This document shows, in pieces, positions 34,564 to 44,242 of a stretch of 64,000 nt of DNA. The first letter of the stretch is position 1. Every line of letters begins with the position of its first letter. The position numbers and the translations under genes are program-made. This stretch comes from Bacillus methanolicus PB1 (GTDB lineage Bacteria; Bacillota; Bacilli; Bacillales; Cytobacillaceae): positions 744,001-808,000 of the forward strand of contig NZ_AFEU01000003.1 of assembly GCF_000262755.1 (NCBI RefSeq), in the 5' to 3' direction. Under the pieces are notes generated by a model that saw nothing but the letters and a program-made list of their open reading frames with translations, ran no database searches and was not told the origin of the DNA.

Positions 34564-34659
34564 TTGTCTAATCGAAAAATGAGAAAACTGATTGTTTATT
34601 TGATGATTTTCATCATGCTTGCTTCAACTCTCATTACAGGCCTTTCAATGTTCTTTTAA
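34564..34659 (+). CDS. prli42: Prli42, stressosome-anchoring miniprotein
   Basis: A 31-codon frame reads MSNRKMRKLIVYLMIFIMLA followed by STLITGLSMFF. A basic n-region and one membrane helix match Prli42, the membrane miniprotein that tethers the stressosome in Listeria and is conserved in Firmicutes. The start is TTG, nine bases after GGAGG. The stop is followed by no obvious terminator. It stands alone between mce and the remains of the art operon. Family recognition is by eye. Confidence 0.82.
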   Translation: MSNRKMRKLIVYLMIFIMLASTLITGLSMFF

Positions 34660-34744
34660 CATAACGATTTTCTGATAGTCTTCCAATGAATAGAAATAGC
34701 ATGGAAATAATAAAAAACTGTTCGTTGTGAACAGTCCTTTATTA

Positions 34745-35235
34745 GTATAACCTAATTGAACTAAAGTATTTTTTCCAAGAAACCCTCGGCACGCTTGCTC
34801 TTTGGATTGTTAAAAAATCTTCAGGAGGGGCATCCTCAACTAAAATTCCTCCGTCAAGGAACAAAACACGGTCGATGTGGTTTTCAATTTTAATTTCTAC
34901 TTTTTTTCTGATTTCTTCCGCTTTTCCTTCTTGAATAGATCCTAATTAAACACCAACAGTTTTTCCTTATAAATCTTCTATACTTTCAATGCCGCTGTTT
35001 TTTTGGTACGATCATATGTTTCTCATTATAATAGATATCACTGAAATCAACATTCTTTCTACGGTCTTCTGTTGGTGTCATCCCTGCTAAAACAAAGTCT
35101 ACCTGGCCTGATTTTAACGCTTGAACAAGACCGCTGAATTCGATATCCTTCACCTTTACTACATATCCAAGTTTTCCGGCAATCGCTTTTGCCAGATCAA
35201 CGTCAAACCCGATTATGCTAGCAAATACTCTATCC
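34745..35235 (-). pseudogene. Fused remnant of artP and artM (arginine ABC transporter)
   Basis: Minus-strand reading gives SIIGFDVDLAKAIAGKLGY, VKDIEFSGLVQALKSGQVDF and VLAGMTPTEDRRKNVDFSDI of an amino-acid-binding protein. Frameshifts and in-frame stops follow (DL*GKTVGV*). Then, without a permease gene, come HIDRVLFLDGGILVED and the final FLEKIL of an ArtM/GlnQ-type ATPase. In B. subtilis artPQM lies exactly here, between yqjC and brxB. This is therefore a deleted and decayed copy: the front of artP and the tail of artM remain, and artQ is gone. Confidence 0.85.
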
Positions 35236-35303
35236 TACAATCAAGCAATCTTGCTCCTTGAAAAAAAATTATTTAGAAAAATGAGAATTTTACAAAAACT
35301 ATA

Positions 35304-35333
35304 TTGACAAACACATATATTAGGATTTAAACT
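35304..35333 (+). promoter_or_regulatory. Candidate promoter of mdh
   Basis: A perfect TTGACA at 35304 is followed at 18 bases by TAAACT (35328). The ribosome binding site AGGAGG lies at 35361. The -10 is poor, so the exact start is uncertain. Confidence 0.5.
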
Positions 35334-35372
35334 AGCATTGTAAGCAATTACATAAAATAGGAGGTAGAAAAA

Positions 35373-36524
35373 ATGACTAAAACAAAATTTTTCATTCCAT
35401 CATCCACTGTATTTGGACGAGGCGCTGTAAAGGAAGTAGGTGCAAGACTAAAAGCTATTGGAGCTACGAAAGCACTTATCGTTACAGACGCATTCCTTCA
35501 CAGCACAGGTTTGTCAGAAGAAGTTGCTAAAAACATTCGTGAAGCTGGCCTTGATGTTGTAATTTTTCCTAAAGCTCAACCAGATCCAGCAGATACACAA
35601 GTTCATGAAGGCGTAGAGGTATTCAAACAAGAAAAATGTGATGCACTTGTTTCTATCGGTGGGGGCAGCTCTCACGATACAGCAAAAGGAATCGGCTTAG
35701 TTGCAGCAAACGGCGGAAGAATCAACGACTATCAAGGTGTAAATAGTGTAGAAAAACAAGTCGTTCCACAGATTGCAATCACTACAACAGCTGGTACTGG
35801 AAGTGAAACAACATCTCTTGCGGTTATTACAGACTCTGCACGTAAAGTAAAAATGCCGGTTATTGATGAAAAAATTACACCAACTGTAGCAATTGTTGAC
35901 CCAGAATTAATGGTGAAAAAACCAGCTGGATTAACAATAGCAACTGGTATGGATGCATTATCCCATGCAATTGAAGCATATGTTGCAAAACGTGCTACAC
36001 CAGTTACTGATGCATTTGCGATTCAAGCAATGAAACTCATTAATGAATACTTACCAAAAGCGGTTGCAAATGGAGAAGACATCGAAGCACGTGAAGCAAT
36101 GGCTTATGCACAATACATGGCAGGAGTGGCATTTAATAACGGAGGTTTAGGATTAGTACACTCTATTTCTCACCAAGTAGGTGGAGTTTACAAATTACAA
36201 CACGGAATCTGTAACTCAGTTGTAATGCCACATGTTTGCCAATTCAACTTAATTGCTCGTACTGAACGCTTCGCACACATTGCTGAGCTTTTAGGCGAGA
36301 ATGTTTCTGGCTTAAGCACTGCATCTGCTGCAGAAAGAACAATTGCAGCGCTTGAACGCTACAACAGAAACTTCGGTATTCCATCAGGCTATAAAGCAAT
36401 GGGCGTAAAAGAAGAAGATATCGAATTATTAGCAAACAACGCAATGCAAGATGTATGTACTCTAGACAACCCTCGTGTCCCTACGGTTCAAGACATTCAA
36501 CAAATCATCAAAAACGCTCTGTAA
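35373..36524 (+). CDS. mdh: NAD-dependent methanol dehydrogenase, plasmid (C1) type
   Basis: The 383-residue type III alcohol dehydrogenase oxidises methanol to formaldehyde with NAD. The nucleotide motif is GGGSSHDTAKGIG at 96-108, and the metal ligands are D194, H198, H263 and H277. From memory the sequence agrees over nearly its whole length with the plasmid-borne Mdh of B. methanolicus (for example LNEVSG-type GENVSGLST and the IIKNAL end), and much less with the chromosomal Mdh2 and Mdh3. The ATG follows AGGAGG by eight bases. Codons are strongly A/T-ending (GCA, ACA, GGT, CCA), unlike neighbours rich in GCC, CCG and GGC. It sits between the art scar and brxB with its own terminator. Confidence 0.9.
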   Translation: MTKTKFFIPSSTVFGRGAVKEVGARLKAIGATKALIVTDAFLHSTGLSEEVAKNIREAGLDVVIFPKAQPDPADTQVHEGVEVFKQEKCDALVSIGGGSSHDTAKGIGLVAANGGRINDYQGVNSVEKQVVPQIAITTTAGTGSETTSLAVITDSARKVKMPVIDEKITPTVAIVDPELMVKKPAGLTIATGMDALSHAIEAYVAKRATPVTDAFAIQAMKLINEYLPKAVANGEDIEAREAMAYAQYMAGVAFNNGGLGLVHSISHQVGGVYKLQHGICNSVVMPHVCQFNLIARTERFAHIAELLGENVSGLSTASAAERTIAALERYNRNFGIPSGYKAMGVKEEDIELLANNAMQDVCTLDNPRVPTVQDIQQIIKNAL

Positions 36525-36536
36525 TAATCATTTTGG

Positions 36537-36571
36537 AAAAGCGTCTCTTGAATTTCAAGAGACGCTTTTTC
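36537..36571. terminator. Terminator of mdh
   Basis: AAAAGCGTCTCTTGAA and TTCAAGAGACGCTTTTT form a perfect stem with T residues on both sides. Confidence 0.92.
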
Positions 36572-36605
36572 GTGATTTCTAGACTAAACAGTAGACATAG
36601 ATTAA

Positions 36606-36632
36606 TAAAAAAACCCCGGACAACCGGAGCTT
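36606..36632 (-). terminator. Terminator of brxB
   Basis: On the minus strand CTCCGG and CCGGGG pair around TTGT, followed by seven T residues. Confidence 0.85.
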
Positions 36633-36637
36633 AAGAA

Positions 36638-37075
36638 CTATACTTCTTCACAATATTCATCAAATGCTTTTTGTAATTTTATCACAACTTCCATTGGCTC
36701 ATGTCCTTCAATTTCATGACGTTCGATCATTGTGCAAATTTTCCCGTCTTTTAGTAAAGCAAATGAAGGAGAGGATGGCGGATAACCTGTAAAATAGCTT
36801 CTCGCTTTCTCAGTTGCTTCCTTATCTTGGCCGGCAAAAACCGTAACTAAATGGTCAGGCCGTTTATCATAGTGTAAAGCATGACGAGCAGCAGGACGAG
36901 CAATTCCGCCGGCGCAGCCGCATACGGAATTTACCATCACTAAAGTAGTCCCTTTCTTCGCAAATGAAGCCTCAACTTCCTCCGGCGTTTTTAATTCTGT
37001 ATAACCGGCATCTACAATTTCTTGGCGGGCCTGGCGAACAACATCATTCATAAATAAATTAAAATCGATGTTCAT
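36638..37075 (-). CDS. brxB: Bacilliredoxin BrxB (YqiW)
   Basis: The 145-residue thioredoxin-like protein has the CGC motif at C52 and C54 ([14 protein letters not shown]) that removes bacillithiol from modified proteins. ATG 37075 follows AAGGAG by seven bases; the frame is open 22 codons upstream without a site. Length fits the BrxA/BrxB family. It lies at the junction where B. subtilis has artP on the other side; here mdh is the neighbour, convergent. Confidence 0.94.
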   Translation of the reverse strand: MNIDFNLFMNDVVRQARQEIVDAGYTELKTPEEVEASFAKKGTTLVMVNSVCGCAGGIARPAARHALHYDKRPDHLVTVFAGQDKEATEKARSYFTGYPPSSPSFALLKDGKICTMIERHEIEGHEPMEVVIKLQKAFDEYCEEV

Positions 37076-37226
37076 ACGATCGCTCCTTATAAGTAATAAT
37101 ATAGGGTTACTTACAATATACCACGTTTTCCATTCAGACAAAGAAATTTGCCTGATAAAAGTTTAACGAAGCGAACAAAGAGTAAAAGATAAATACAGCT
37201 GGATCCCCAATATTCCCTAGTTTTTT

Positions 37227-37349
37227 GAAGCTGACTCAAAAGTAATGGGTCAGACCTCTCCAATACAATATATTGACAAACACTAAAAAACATACTTTAT
37301 ATTGTCATTGTTGGAGCGAGTCAGACCCTTTTGAGTCAGCCGCTTTTTT
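37227..37349. repeat. GGGTCAGACC palindromic element, copy D
   Basis: The outer arms are GAAGCTGACTCAAAAG and CTTTTGAGTCAGCCGC, with GGGTCAGACC and GAGTCAGACCC inside. The core keeps CTCCAATACAATATATTGAC facing TATATTGTCATTGTTGGAG. A T-run follows on the plus strand. It lies between brxB and the end of the mut operon. Confidence 0.85.
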
Positions 37350-37385
37350 TGCAAATATTTGAAAAAAGAGCTGTAAAACACAGAT

Positions 37386-38513
37386 CTATTTATGTTCCGA
37401 TTGTTTAAAAATCTTAAATAATTCTTCCACAGCAGAAGCAACAGTCCGATCCCCGGAAATTACTTCATTTTCGATTTTCGGAAGCTGTTTTTTTATGTCT
37501 GGATGACGAAAAAAGCTGTAATGGAGCTGATCTGAAATCATCGAATAAATCCATTCCTTCGTTTGCTTTCTGCGCCTGTCATCGAAAACGCAGGATTGTT
37601 TCGTCTGTTTTTTGAATTTTTCGATTTCATTCCAAATTTCGGCAATCCCGGTACTGTAAAGTGCTGAACAAGTGTATGCTTTTGTTTCCCAGCCTTTCGT
37701 GGCGGGCTGAAGAATATGCAAAATACGGTTATATTCTTCTTTTGCTTTTTCCGCTTCTTTCTTATTTAGTCCATCTGCTTTATTAACAATTACCGCATCT
37801 GCAAGTTCCATGATGCCCTTTTTCATTCCTTGAAGCTCGTCACCAGCTCCTGTTAACACTAAAAGCATAAAGAAATCGACCATATCCCTGACAATGACTT
37901 CACTCTGTCCAACTCCGACTGTCTCGACAAGAATTACATCAAAACCGGCAGCTTCGCATAAGAGCATTGTTTCTCTTGTTTTGCGATGAACGCCTCCGAG
38001 TTTTCCGCCCGAAGGTGAAGGACGGATAAAAGCACGCGGATTCCTTGCAAGCTTTTCCATTCTTGTTTTGTCCCCGAGTATGCTTCCCCCGGTTAAACTT
38101 GAACTTGGATCGACCGCAAGGACGGCAACACGGTAGTCTTGTTCACAAAGGAAGGTTCCGAACGATTCGATAAACGTACTTTTTCCTGCTCCTGGAACAC
38201 CCGTAATTCCGATGCGAATCGATTTTCCCGTATAGGGAAGAAGATTTTGGAGAAGCTCCTGAGCTTGTGAAAAATGCCGTTCAGCATTGCTTTCAATTAA
38301 TGTAATCGCTCGGGCAAGCAAACCTCTGTTTCCTTCCAGCACTCCTTTTGTTAACTCTGCAACAGTCGGGCCGCCGGAACCTTTTTTTTGGAAACGGCCG
38401 CTTTTTTGAAAAACAGCCGCTTCCGCCTCCGTTTCTACACCTTTGCGAACGTAAGAAGAAAATGCGTCCGGGCGTTCAGGATCAGACCATTTAGGCTTCA
38501 TATCTCTGCTCAT
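37386..38513 (-). CDS. meaB: MeaB-type G3E GTPase, chaperone of methylmalonyl-CoA mutase
   Basis: The 375-residue protein has the P-loop [11 protein letters not shown] (103-113), [19 protein letters not shown] and VNKADG of the ArgK/MeaB group, which protects and reloads the B12 of the mutase. An N-terminal extension of about 45 residues precedes the core. Its start overlaps the mutB stop as ATGA, so the mutA-mutB-meaB genes are one coupled operon. Confidence 0.94.
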   Translation of the reverse strand: MSRDMKPKWSDPERPDAFSSYVRKGVETEAEAAVFQKSGRFQKKGSGGPTVAELTKGVLEGNRGLLARAITLIESNAERHFSQAQELLQNLLPYTGKSIRIGITGVPGAGKSTFIESFGTFLCEQDYRVAVLAVDPSSSLTGGSILGDKTRMEKLARNPRAFIRPSPSGGKLGGVHRKTRETMLLCEAAGFDVILVETVGVGQSEVIVRDMVDFFMLLVLTGAGDELQGMKKGIMELADAVIVNKADGLNKKEAEKAKEEYNRILHILQPATKGWETKAYTCSALYSTGIAEIWNEIEKFKKQTKQSCVFDDRRRKQTKEWIYSMISDQLHYSFFRHPDIKKQLPKIENEVISGDRTVASAVEELFKIFKQSEHK

Positions 38514-40708
38514 TCATTTGCCACTTCCTCATAGCCGAGCTGTTCATATATTGCTTTTATTATTTTTCGGGCTGCAACAGGTATAACCGTCCCCGGCCCG
38601 AAAATAGCAGCTGCTCCATGATCATAAAGATATTGATAGTCTTGCGCCGGAATGACTCCTCCTACAACAACGAGAATATCTTCTCTGCAGAGCTTTTTCA
38701 ATTCGGCAACCAATTGCGGCAGAAGTGTTTTGTGCCCCGCGGCCAATGAACTGATCCCGACTACGTGAACATCATTTTCAACTGCCTGCAAAGCAGTTTC
38801 TTCCGGTGTTTGAAATAGCGGTCCGATGTCAACATCAAATCCAAGATCCGCAAATGCGGTGGAAATGACTTTTGCTCCTCTGTCATGTCCGTCTTGGCCC
38901 ATCTTTGCAATTAATATTCTCGGTCTTCTGCCTTCATTTTCTAAAAATTCATCGGTCATCTTTTTAACTTCAGCTATTTCTTCCTCATTTGAAAAGTTCG
39001 AACTGTAAATGCCGCTGACGGAGCGAATCACAGCCTTATGCCGGCTTGCTACTTTTTCAATCGCATAGGAGATTTCCCCTAATGTAGCCCTTGCTCTCGC
39101 CGCCTGTACAGAAAGCTCCAGCAAATTGCCTTTTCCGGACCTCGCTGAATCCGTAATTGCCTGAAGTGCTTCTTGCACTTTTTGTTCATTACGGGTTGCC
39201 TTCAATTGTTTCAGCTTCTCAATTTGCCTCAACCGCACTGCTGTGTTATCAATATCTAATATTTCAATTGGATCCTCTTTTTCAAGGCGGTATCGGTTAA
39301 CACCAATGATCGTTTCTTTTCTTGAATCGATTTGGGCTTGTCGTCTGGCCGCAGCTTCCTCAATTCGCATTTTTGGCAGCCCTGTTTCAATTGCTTTCGC
39401 CATTCCGCCGAGATTTTCGATTTCTTCAATATGTTCCCACGTCCGTTCGATCAGCTTATTTGTTAAGGCTTCAACATAATAAGATCCACCCCATGGATCA
39501 ATTACGTTCGTAATCCCGGTTTCTTCCTGCAAATACAGCTGCGTATTGCGGGCAATCCTAGCTGAAAAATCAGTCGGCAGCGCTATTGCCTCATCAAGAG
39601 CATTCGTATGAAGAGACTGTGTATGACCCATTGCTGCAGCATGGGCTTCAATCAGCGTTCTGACTACATTATTGAAAGGATCCTGTTCTGTAAGACTCCA
39701 GCCCGAAGTTTGCGAGTGCGTTCTAAGCGCCATTGATTTCGGGTTTTTCGGATTGAACGATTTCATCATTTTTGCCCAAATATGGCGGGCTGCCCTCATT
39801 TTCGCAACTTCCATAAAATAATTCATCCCGATTGCCCAGAAGAATGACAGCCTCGGAGCAAATGAGTCGATTTCAATCCCGGCTTTTAAACCGGTTCTCA
39901 CATATTCAAGCCCGTCTGCAAGTGTATAAGCCAATTCGATATCAGCCGGTGCTCCCGCCTCTTGCATATGGTAGCCTGAAATACTGATGCTGTTAAACTT
40001 TGGCATATAGTTTGACGTATATTCAAAAATATCGGCAATAATTTTCATCGACATTTCAGGCGGATAAATATATGTATTGCGGACCATATATTCCTTTAAA
40101 ATATCGTTTTGGATCGTTCCCGAAAGCTTTTCCTGGCTTACCCCCTGCTCTTCCGCAGTCACAATATAAAAAGCCATTATCGGCAGAACGGCACCGTTCA
40201 TTGTCATTGATACAGACATTTGATCGAGAGGAATTCCATCAAACAACGTCTTTATGTCCAGAATGGAATCGATGGCTACTCCTGCTTTTCCGACATCACC
40301 GACTACACGGGGATGATCTGAATCATAGCCGCGGTGGGTTGCCAAATCAAAAGCTACGGACAGCCCCTTTTGCCCCATCGCCAGATTGCGGCGGTAAAAA
40401 GCATTGCTTTCTTCAGCTGTTGAAAAACCTGCATATTGGCGGACAGTCCATGGCCTGTTTACATACATGGTCGGATATGGACCGCGCGTATAGGGAGGCA
40501 GCCCCGGTTTATCGTCTAAATGCTTAAGCCCGTTTCGATCTGCTTTCGTGTACAATGGTTTAATTCTTATTTGCTCATTTGTTTCGAAAAGCAAATCTTC
40601 TATGGATCGCCCGATTTCTTCTTCCGCTTTTGCTTTCCATTCCTGCTCTGTAGGAATGGATTGATTTTCAAAAAGGGAAATTTTTTTAAAGTCAGGTTTA
40701 TTCTTCAT
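38510..40708 (-). CDS. mutB: Methylmalonyl-CoA mutase large subunit
   Basis: The 732-residue subunit carries the active site and binds adenosylcobalamin. The C-terminal B12 motif [13 protein letters not shown] gives D606, H608 and G611 (D-x-H-x-x-G). The barrel shows [20 protein letters not shown] and [12 protein letters not shown]. It rearranges (R)-methylmalonyl-CoA to succinyl-CoA. It overlaps mutA by 11 bases and meaB by four. Confidence 0.97.
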   Translation of the reverse strand: MKNKPDFKKISLFENQSIPTEQEWKAKAEEEIGRSIEDLLFETNEQIRIKPLYTKADRNGLKHLDDKPGLPPYTRGPYPTMYVNRPWTVRQYAGFSTAEESNAFYRRNLAMGQKGLSVAFDLATHRGYDSDHPRVVGDVGKAGVAIDSILDIKTLFDGIPLDQMSVSMTMNGAVLPIMAFYIVTAEEQGVSQEKLSGTIQNDILKEYMVRNTYIYPPEMSMKIIADIFEYTSNYMPKFNSISISGYHMQEAGAPADIELAYTLADGLEYVRTGLKAGIEIDSFAPRLSFFWAIGMNYFMEVAKMRAARHIWAKMMKSFNPKNPKSMALRTHSQTSGWSLTEQDPFNNVVRTLIEAHAAAMGHTQSLHTNALDEAIALPTDFSARIARNTQLYLQEETGITNVIDPWGGSYYVEALTNKLIERTWEHIEEIENLGGMAKAIETGLPKMRIEEAAARRQAQIDSRKETIIGVNRYRLEKEDPIEILDIDNTAVRLRQIEKLKQLKATRNEQKVQEALQAITDSARSGKGNLLELSVQAARARATLGEISYAIEKVASRHKAVIRSVSGIYSSNFSNEEEIAEVKKMTDEFLENEGRRPRILIAKMGQDGHDRGAKVISTAFADLGFDVDIGPLFQTPEETALQAVENDVHVVGISSLAAGHKTLLPQLVAELKKLCREDILVVVGGVIPAQDYQYLYDHGAAAIFGPGTVIPVAARKIIKAIYEQLGYEEVANE

Positions 40709-42578
40709 GCATTCTCGCCTCCATTTCCTCTAAAATGCCAGAAACGACTTTGTAACAATTGCTTTTTACATGGATAAACTCGTCGATGCCGCTGGAACGC
40801 CAATCTTTCTCCCCGCCTACATCCGGCAGGCAGGCTAAGAAAAGCTTAATGGATGGGAAAAGTTTCTTAATTTCCCGGACAAGTTCCATACCTGTTTCCG
40901 CATACTGTTCATTGCTGCCGCATAAACAATAGTGCTCAAAACCTGTTTCCTTAATAAAAGAAAAAGCTTGTTCGGTCGAATTGATTTCTCCGCTTTGCTT
41001 TCCTTCAATCCCTCCTGGGGCAATAAATCCTGTAATAAAATCTGCCCGTGCTTTGTGCTGTTTTAGCGCACCGAGGCAAATCAATCCAATCGCCGGCTTT
41101 CTTCCCAATTGATCAGCCAGTTGCTCTGAGCGGCGGCGGAGTTTTTCGAATGGCTCCGATAAACGGATTTGCGGGATTGGCTCCACCGTTTCTTTTATGT
41201 CTGTTGCTGAAACATTTTCAGGCTCTTCAGGCAACTGGAGTGGCTTATCATCAAGGTTGGCATATATATTTGTACCGATAATGCTTTGTTTTCTTGTATA
41301 AACATCCATCTGCCTTTTTTCACGAATTTCGCTTATTTGCTGTTGTAGCCACCCGGATTTCAGCGCTTCAAAAATCCCGCCGTGATCTTCAATTTGCAGA
41401 AAAAGCTCCCACGATTTTTCTGCAAGTTCATTGGTTAGATGTTCTACATACCATGAACCTCCGGCCGGATCCACCGTTTTATTCAGATGGGCTTCTTCTT
41501 TTAAAATCAGCTGTGTATTTCGTGCAATTCTGTCTGAAAAAGACGAAAAATTGTTTTCCGGTTCATTATACGGGCTTACATGCAAGTATTGGATTCCGCC
41601 GAGTACAGCAGCAAATGCCTCATTTCCGCTGCGGAGCAAATTCACATACGGATCATATGCCGTTTTCGTAAATTTTGAAGTTTCAGCAGCAATAATCATT
41701 TTTCGGTTTTCAGGCAATGCACCATACGCCTCTGTTATTTTGTTCCAAATCATCCTCGCAGCGCGAAGTTTCGCTATTTCCATAAAAAAATTTGCCCCTA
41801 TGGAAAATTTAAATACGATCTTATATAAAATTTTTTCCAAGGAAAGTTTCCGGTCAAGCAGTTCCTGGATGTGGAATACGGCGGCAGATAGGCCGGCGGC
41901 AAGTTCTTGAACAGCACTAGCTCCTCCATTATGATACGGAGTCGTATCAACGAGGATTGTTTTTAAATGAGGCATGTTTTGATCAGCTTTTTTTATAAGT
42001 TCTGCCCATTGGTCGTAAAGCTCGCTTATCTTTATTGGCAGAGTCCCTTGTTCTGCTAAAACAGCGATAGGATCCATTCCTGTAAAGCCTGTAATTTTTT
42101 CTGCGGAATCTCCTGCAATATCGAGAAGGGCCTCAATAAAAACATATTGAAATAATTTTGCATTTACGCTGAAAGGATTTTTTTCATAAATATTACCGAT
42201 GATTTCCTTAAGGCGACCTGCCGTGTCTGTTTGAACTTCAAAAGAAATGGATGTCTGCCCTTTATCCAGCGAAGACGAAAGACTTGTTTTCAATTCATCT
42301 ATATTTTTATATTGAATCGTCTGGGCGACGTACCATTCAGACTGGTTATAACCAAGAGAATAGATCCCTCTTCTGTAGTCCGGGAAGCCGGGAAATTGGG
42401 ATGTTTCCCAATCGACCTCATCCTCTGCCGAGTAAAGCGGTTTCAATTTAATGTTTTCATATGTGCATCTTGAAAGTGAATCTAGCAGTTTTCCTTTTAA
42501 ATTTTTTTCTGCTGCCTCTTTCCATTCATCTATTGAGAAAGCCGGAAATTGTTCATTTTTCATTTCGTTGATTGTCAT
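40698..42578 (-). CDS. mutA: Methylmalonyl-CoA mutase small subunit
   Basis: The 626-residue subunit is homologous to MutB ([38 protein letters not shown]) but its C-terminal domain lacks the D-x-H-x-x-G B12 motif, as expected for the structural subunit. The ATG has no ribosome binding site directly upstream. A strong AAGGGAGGG lies 30 bases away, separated by a stable hairpin that could bring the two together. It is the first gene of the mut operon. Confidence 0.95.
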   Translation of the reverse strand: MTINEMKNEQFPAFSIDEWKEAAEKNLKGKLLDSLSRCTYENIKLKPLYSAEDEVDWETSQFPGFPDYRRGIYSLGYNQSEWYVAQTIQYKNIDELKTSLSSSLDKGQTSISFEVQTDTAGRLKEIIGNIYEKNPFSVNAKLFQYVFIEALLDIAGDSAEKITGFTGMDPIAVLAEQGTLPIKISELYDQWAELIKKADQNMPHLKTILVDTTPYHNGGASAVQELAAGLSAAVFHIQELLDRKLSLEKILYKIVFKFSIGANFFMEIAKLRAARMIWNKITEAYGALPENRKMIIAAETSKFTKTAYDPYVNLLRSGNEAFAAVLGGIQYLHVSPYNEPENNFSSFSDRIARNTQLILKEEAHLNKTVDPAGGSWYVEHLTNELAEKSWELFLQIEDHGGIFEALKSGWLQQQISEIREKRQMDVYTRKQSIIGTNIYANLDDKPLQLPEEPENVSATDIKETVEPIPQIRLSEPFEKLRRRSEQLADQLGRKPAIGLICLGALKQHKARADFITGFIAPGGIEGKQSGEINSTEQAFSFIKETGFEHYCLCGSNEQYAETGMELVREIKKLFPSIKLFLACLPDVGGEKDWRSSGIDEFIHVKSNCYKVVSGILEEMEARMHEE

Positions 42579-42613
42579 CTTGCGCTGCCAGTATCCGGCA
42601 GCATTCCCTCCCT
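42575..42613 (-). promoter_or_regulatory. Ribosome binding site with hairpin spacer for mutA, and possible 9-codon upstream frame
   Basis: On the minus strand AAGGGAGGG is followed by the hairpin GCTGCC-GGATACT-GGCAGC and then GCAAGATG. Folding would leave about seven unpaired bases between the site and the mutA ATG. The same stretch can be read as a leader ATG CTG ... AGA TGA of nine codons whose stop overlaps the mutA start, but its ATG lies only two bases from the ribosome binding site. Confidence 0.5.
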
Positions 42614-42709
42614 TCTAGTATAGACGAGGCCAAAAAACTGTAGTAAAATTCAAATTATTTATGTACAATTATTATTTTAGTATATAAACTTGAAAGCCGC
42701 AACGACCAC

Positions 42710-42809
42710 TTTAACACTTTAAAGGATTGAGGGACAGGCCCGCACTACGGTAAAGCGTTAAAGCGTTGAGGGCCTGACCCGCACTGCGGTGATGCGTTAA
42801 TGCGTAAAA
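42710..42809. repeat. GCGTTAAAGCG repeat element, two tandem half-units
   Basis: Two related segments of about 40 bases follow each other: GGGACAGGCCCGCACTACGG with TAAAGCGTTAAAGCG, then GGGCCTGACCCGCACTGCGG with TGATGCGTTAATGCG. A single inverted relative lies at 46261. It sits in the 316-base gap between mutA and the bkd operon end. Confidence 0.75.
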
Positions 42810-42825
42810 GACAGTTTATATTTTA

Positions 42826-42881
42826 GAAAAAGAGGCTGCCTCAAAAGTCCAAGGGTCAGACCCTTATGAGACACCCTCTTT
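42826..42881. repeat. GGGTCAGACC palindromic element, copy E (short)
   Basis: AGAGGCTGCCTCAAAAG and CTTATGAGACACCCTCT flank AAGGGTCAGACCCTT with no inner core. It looks like a deletion derivative of the longer copies and, with a T-run on the minus strand, would terminate the bkd operon. Confidence 0.8.
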
Positions 42882-42894
42882 CAAATCAGATAGA

Positions 42895-44202
42895 TTAATA
42901 AATCGAGGTATTTTCTTTGGATATATTTTCAAGAATCTCTTTTACGCGCTGCATGAATTTTCCGCAAATCAAACCGTCAACCACCCGATGATCAAGGGAC
43001 ATACACAAATTCACCATATCACGAACAGCAATCATACCATTGTTCATAACAACCGGACGTTTTATGATGGATTCAACTTGAAGCAATGCTGCCTGAGGAT
43101 AATTAATAATTCCCATAGACTGGACTGAACCAAACGAACCTGTATTGTTGACAGTAAATGTTCCCCCTTGCATTTCTTCTGATTTCAGCTTGCCTGCCCT
43201 AGCCTTTGCCGCAAGTTCGGATATTTCGCGGGCAATCCCTTTAATCGTCTTCTCATCAGCATGTTTAATAACCGGAACATACAAAGCGTCGTCTCTAGCA
43301 ACCGCGATTGAAATATTAATGTCTTTCTTTTGAACGATTTTATCCCCTGCCCACATCGAGTTGATTTGCGGAAACTCTTTAAGAGCCTGGGCAGCTGCTT
43401 TCACGAAAAAGGAAAAGTAAGTTAAATTAAAGCCTTCTTTCTTTTTAAATTCTTCTTTAATGGAGTTGCGGTACTCAACAAGGTTTGTTACATCGACCTC
43501 GATCATTGTCCAGGCATGCGGAATTTCATGTTTGCTGCGGACCATATTGGCTGCTATCGCTTTGCGTACGCCTGTAACTGGAATTTCAATATCGCCTGGA
43601 ACTGTCGAAATGTTAGAAGCCGGTGCTGCTGGCTTATCAGCTGGTTGTTTCAAATCCGGATATTCTGATACTCTCTGTTGTGCTGCTTGAGCAGGCTCAT
43701 CTTGGCCAGCTGCTGGTTTATTGACTAGACTTGGAGTATTTCCAGATTCAATTAATTTTTTCAGATCTTTACGGGTAATCCTGCCTCCTGCACCCGTTCC
43801 TTTAACCTTGGAAAGATCAATGCCATGTTCTTGAGAAAGCTTAAGGACAGCCGGTGAATAGCGGGCTTTATTTTCATATCCTGCGGTGATAAATGCTCCT
43901 TGCTTCGGTTTTTCTTCACCTTTCCCTTCATTTGATTCCTTAGCTTCATCTGAATATCCGCCTTCTACTTCAATCGTACAAATTATTTCGCTTACTTGTA
44001 ATGTATCTCCTTCAGCAGCAATCAGTTCTTTAATCGTTCCTGTAAAAGAAGATGGAACTTCTGCAGTTACTTTATCAGTCATCACTTCCGCAAGCGGGTC
44101 GTATTTGTTTACCTTATCTCCAACAGAAACTAACCATTTACTAACCGTTCCTTCTGTTATACTTTCTCCAAGCTGAGGCATTTTGATTTGTTCTATAGTC
44201 AA
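42895..44202 (-). CDS. bkdB: Branched-chain 2-oxoacid dehydrogenase E2 (dihydrolipoyl transacylase)
   Basis: The 435-residue core subunit has an N-terminal lipoyl domain with K44 in MTDKVTAEV, a linker rich in A, P and E, an E3-binding segment (RYSPAVLKLSQEHGIDLSKV, about 113-150) and a catalytic domain ending in DHRVVDGLICGKF with H405. It transfers the acyl group to CoA. The start is TTG, eight bases after AAGGAGG. It is the last gene of the bkd operon. Confidence 0.96.
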   Translation of the reverse strand: MTIEQIKMPQLGESITEGTVSKWLVSVGDKVNKYDPLAEVMTDKVTAEVPSSFTGTIKELIAAEGDTLQVSEIICTIEVEGGYSDEAKESNEGKGEEKPKQGAFITAGYENKARYSPAVLKLSQEHGIDLSKVKGTGAGGRITRKDLKKLIESGNTPSLVNKPAAGQDEPAQAAQQRVSEYPDLKQPADKPAAPASNISTVPGDIEIPVTGVRKAIAANMVRSKHEIPHAWTMIEVDVTNLVEYRNSIKEEFKKKEGFNLTYFSFFVKAAAQALKEFPQINSMWAGDKIVQKKDINISIAVARDDALYVPVIKHADEKTIKGIAREISELAAKARAGKLKSEEMQGGTFTVNNTGSFGSVQSMGIINYPQAALLQVESIIKRPVVMNNGMIAVRDMVNLCMSLDHRVVDGLICGKFMQRVKEILENISKENTSIY

Positions 44203-44242
44203 TGGTTAAACCTCCTTTTTGAGTTGCATTTCTGTGCTCTTT

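Noticed and set aside
41431-41910. Plus-strand frame of 159 codons inside mutA
   Set aside because: Entirely antisense to a clear MutA reading frame; no ribosome binding site and no family resemblance.
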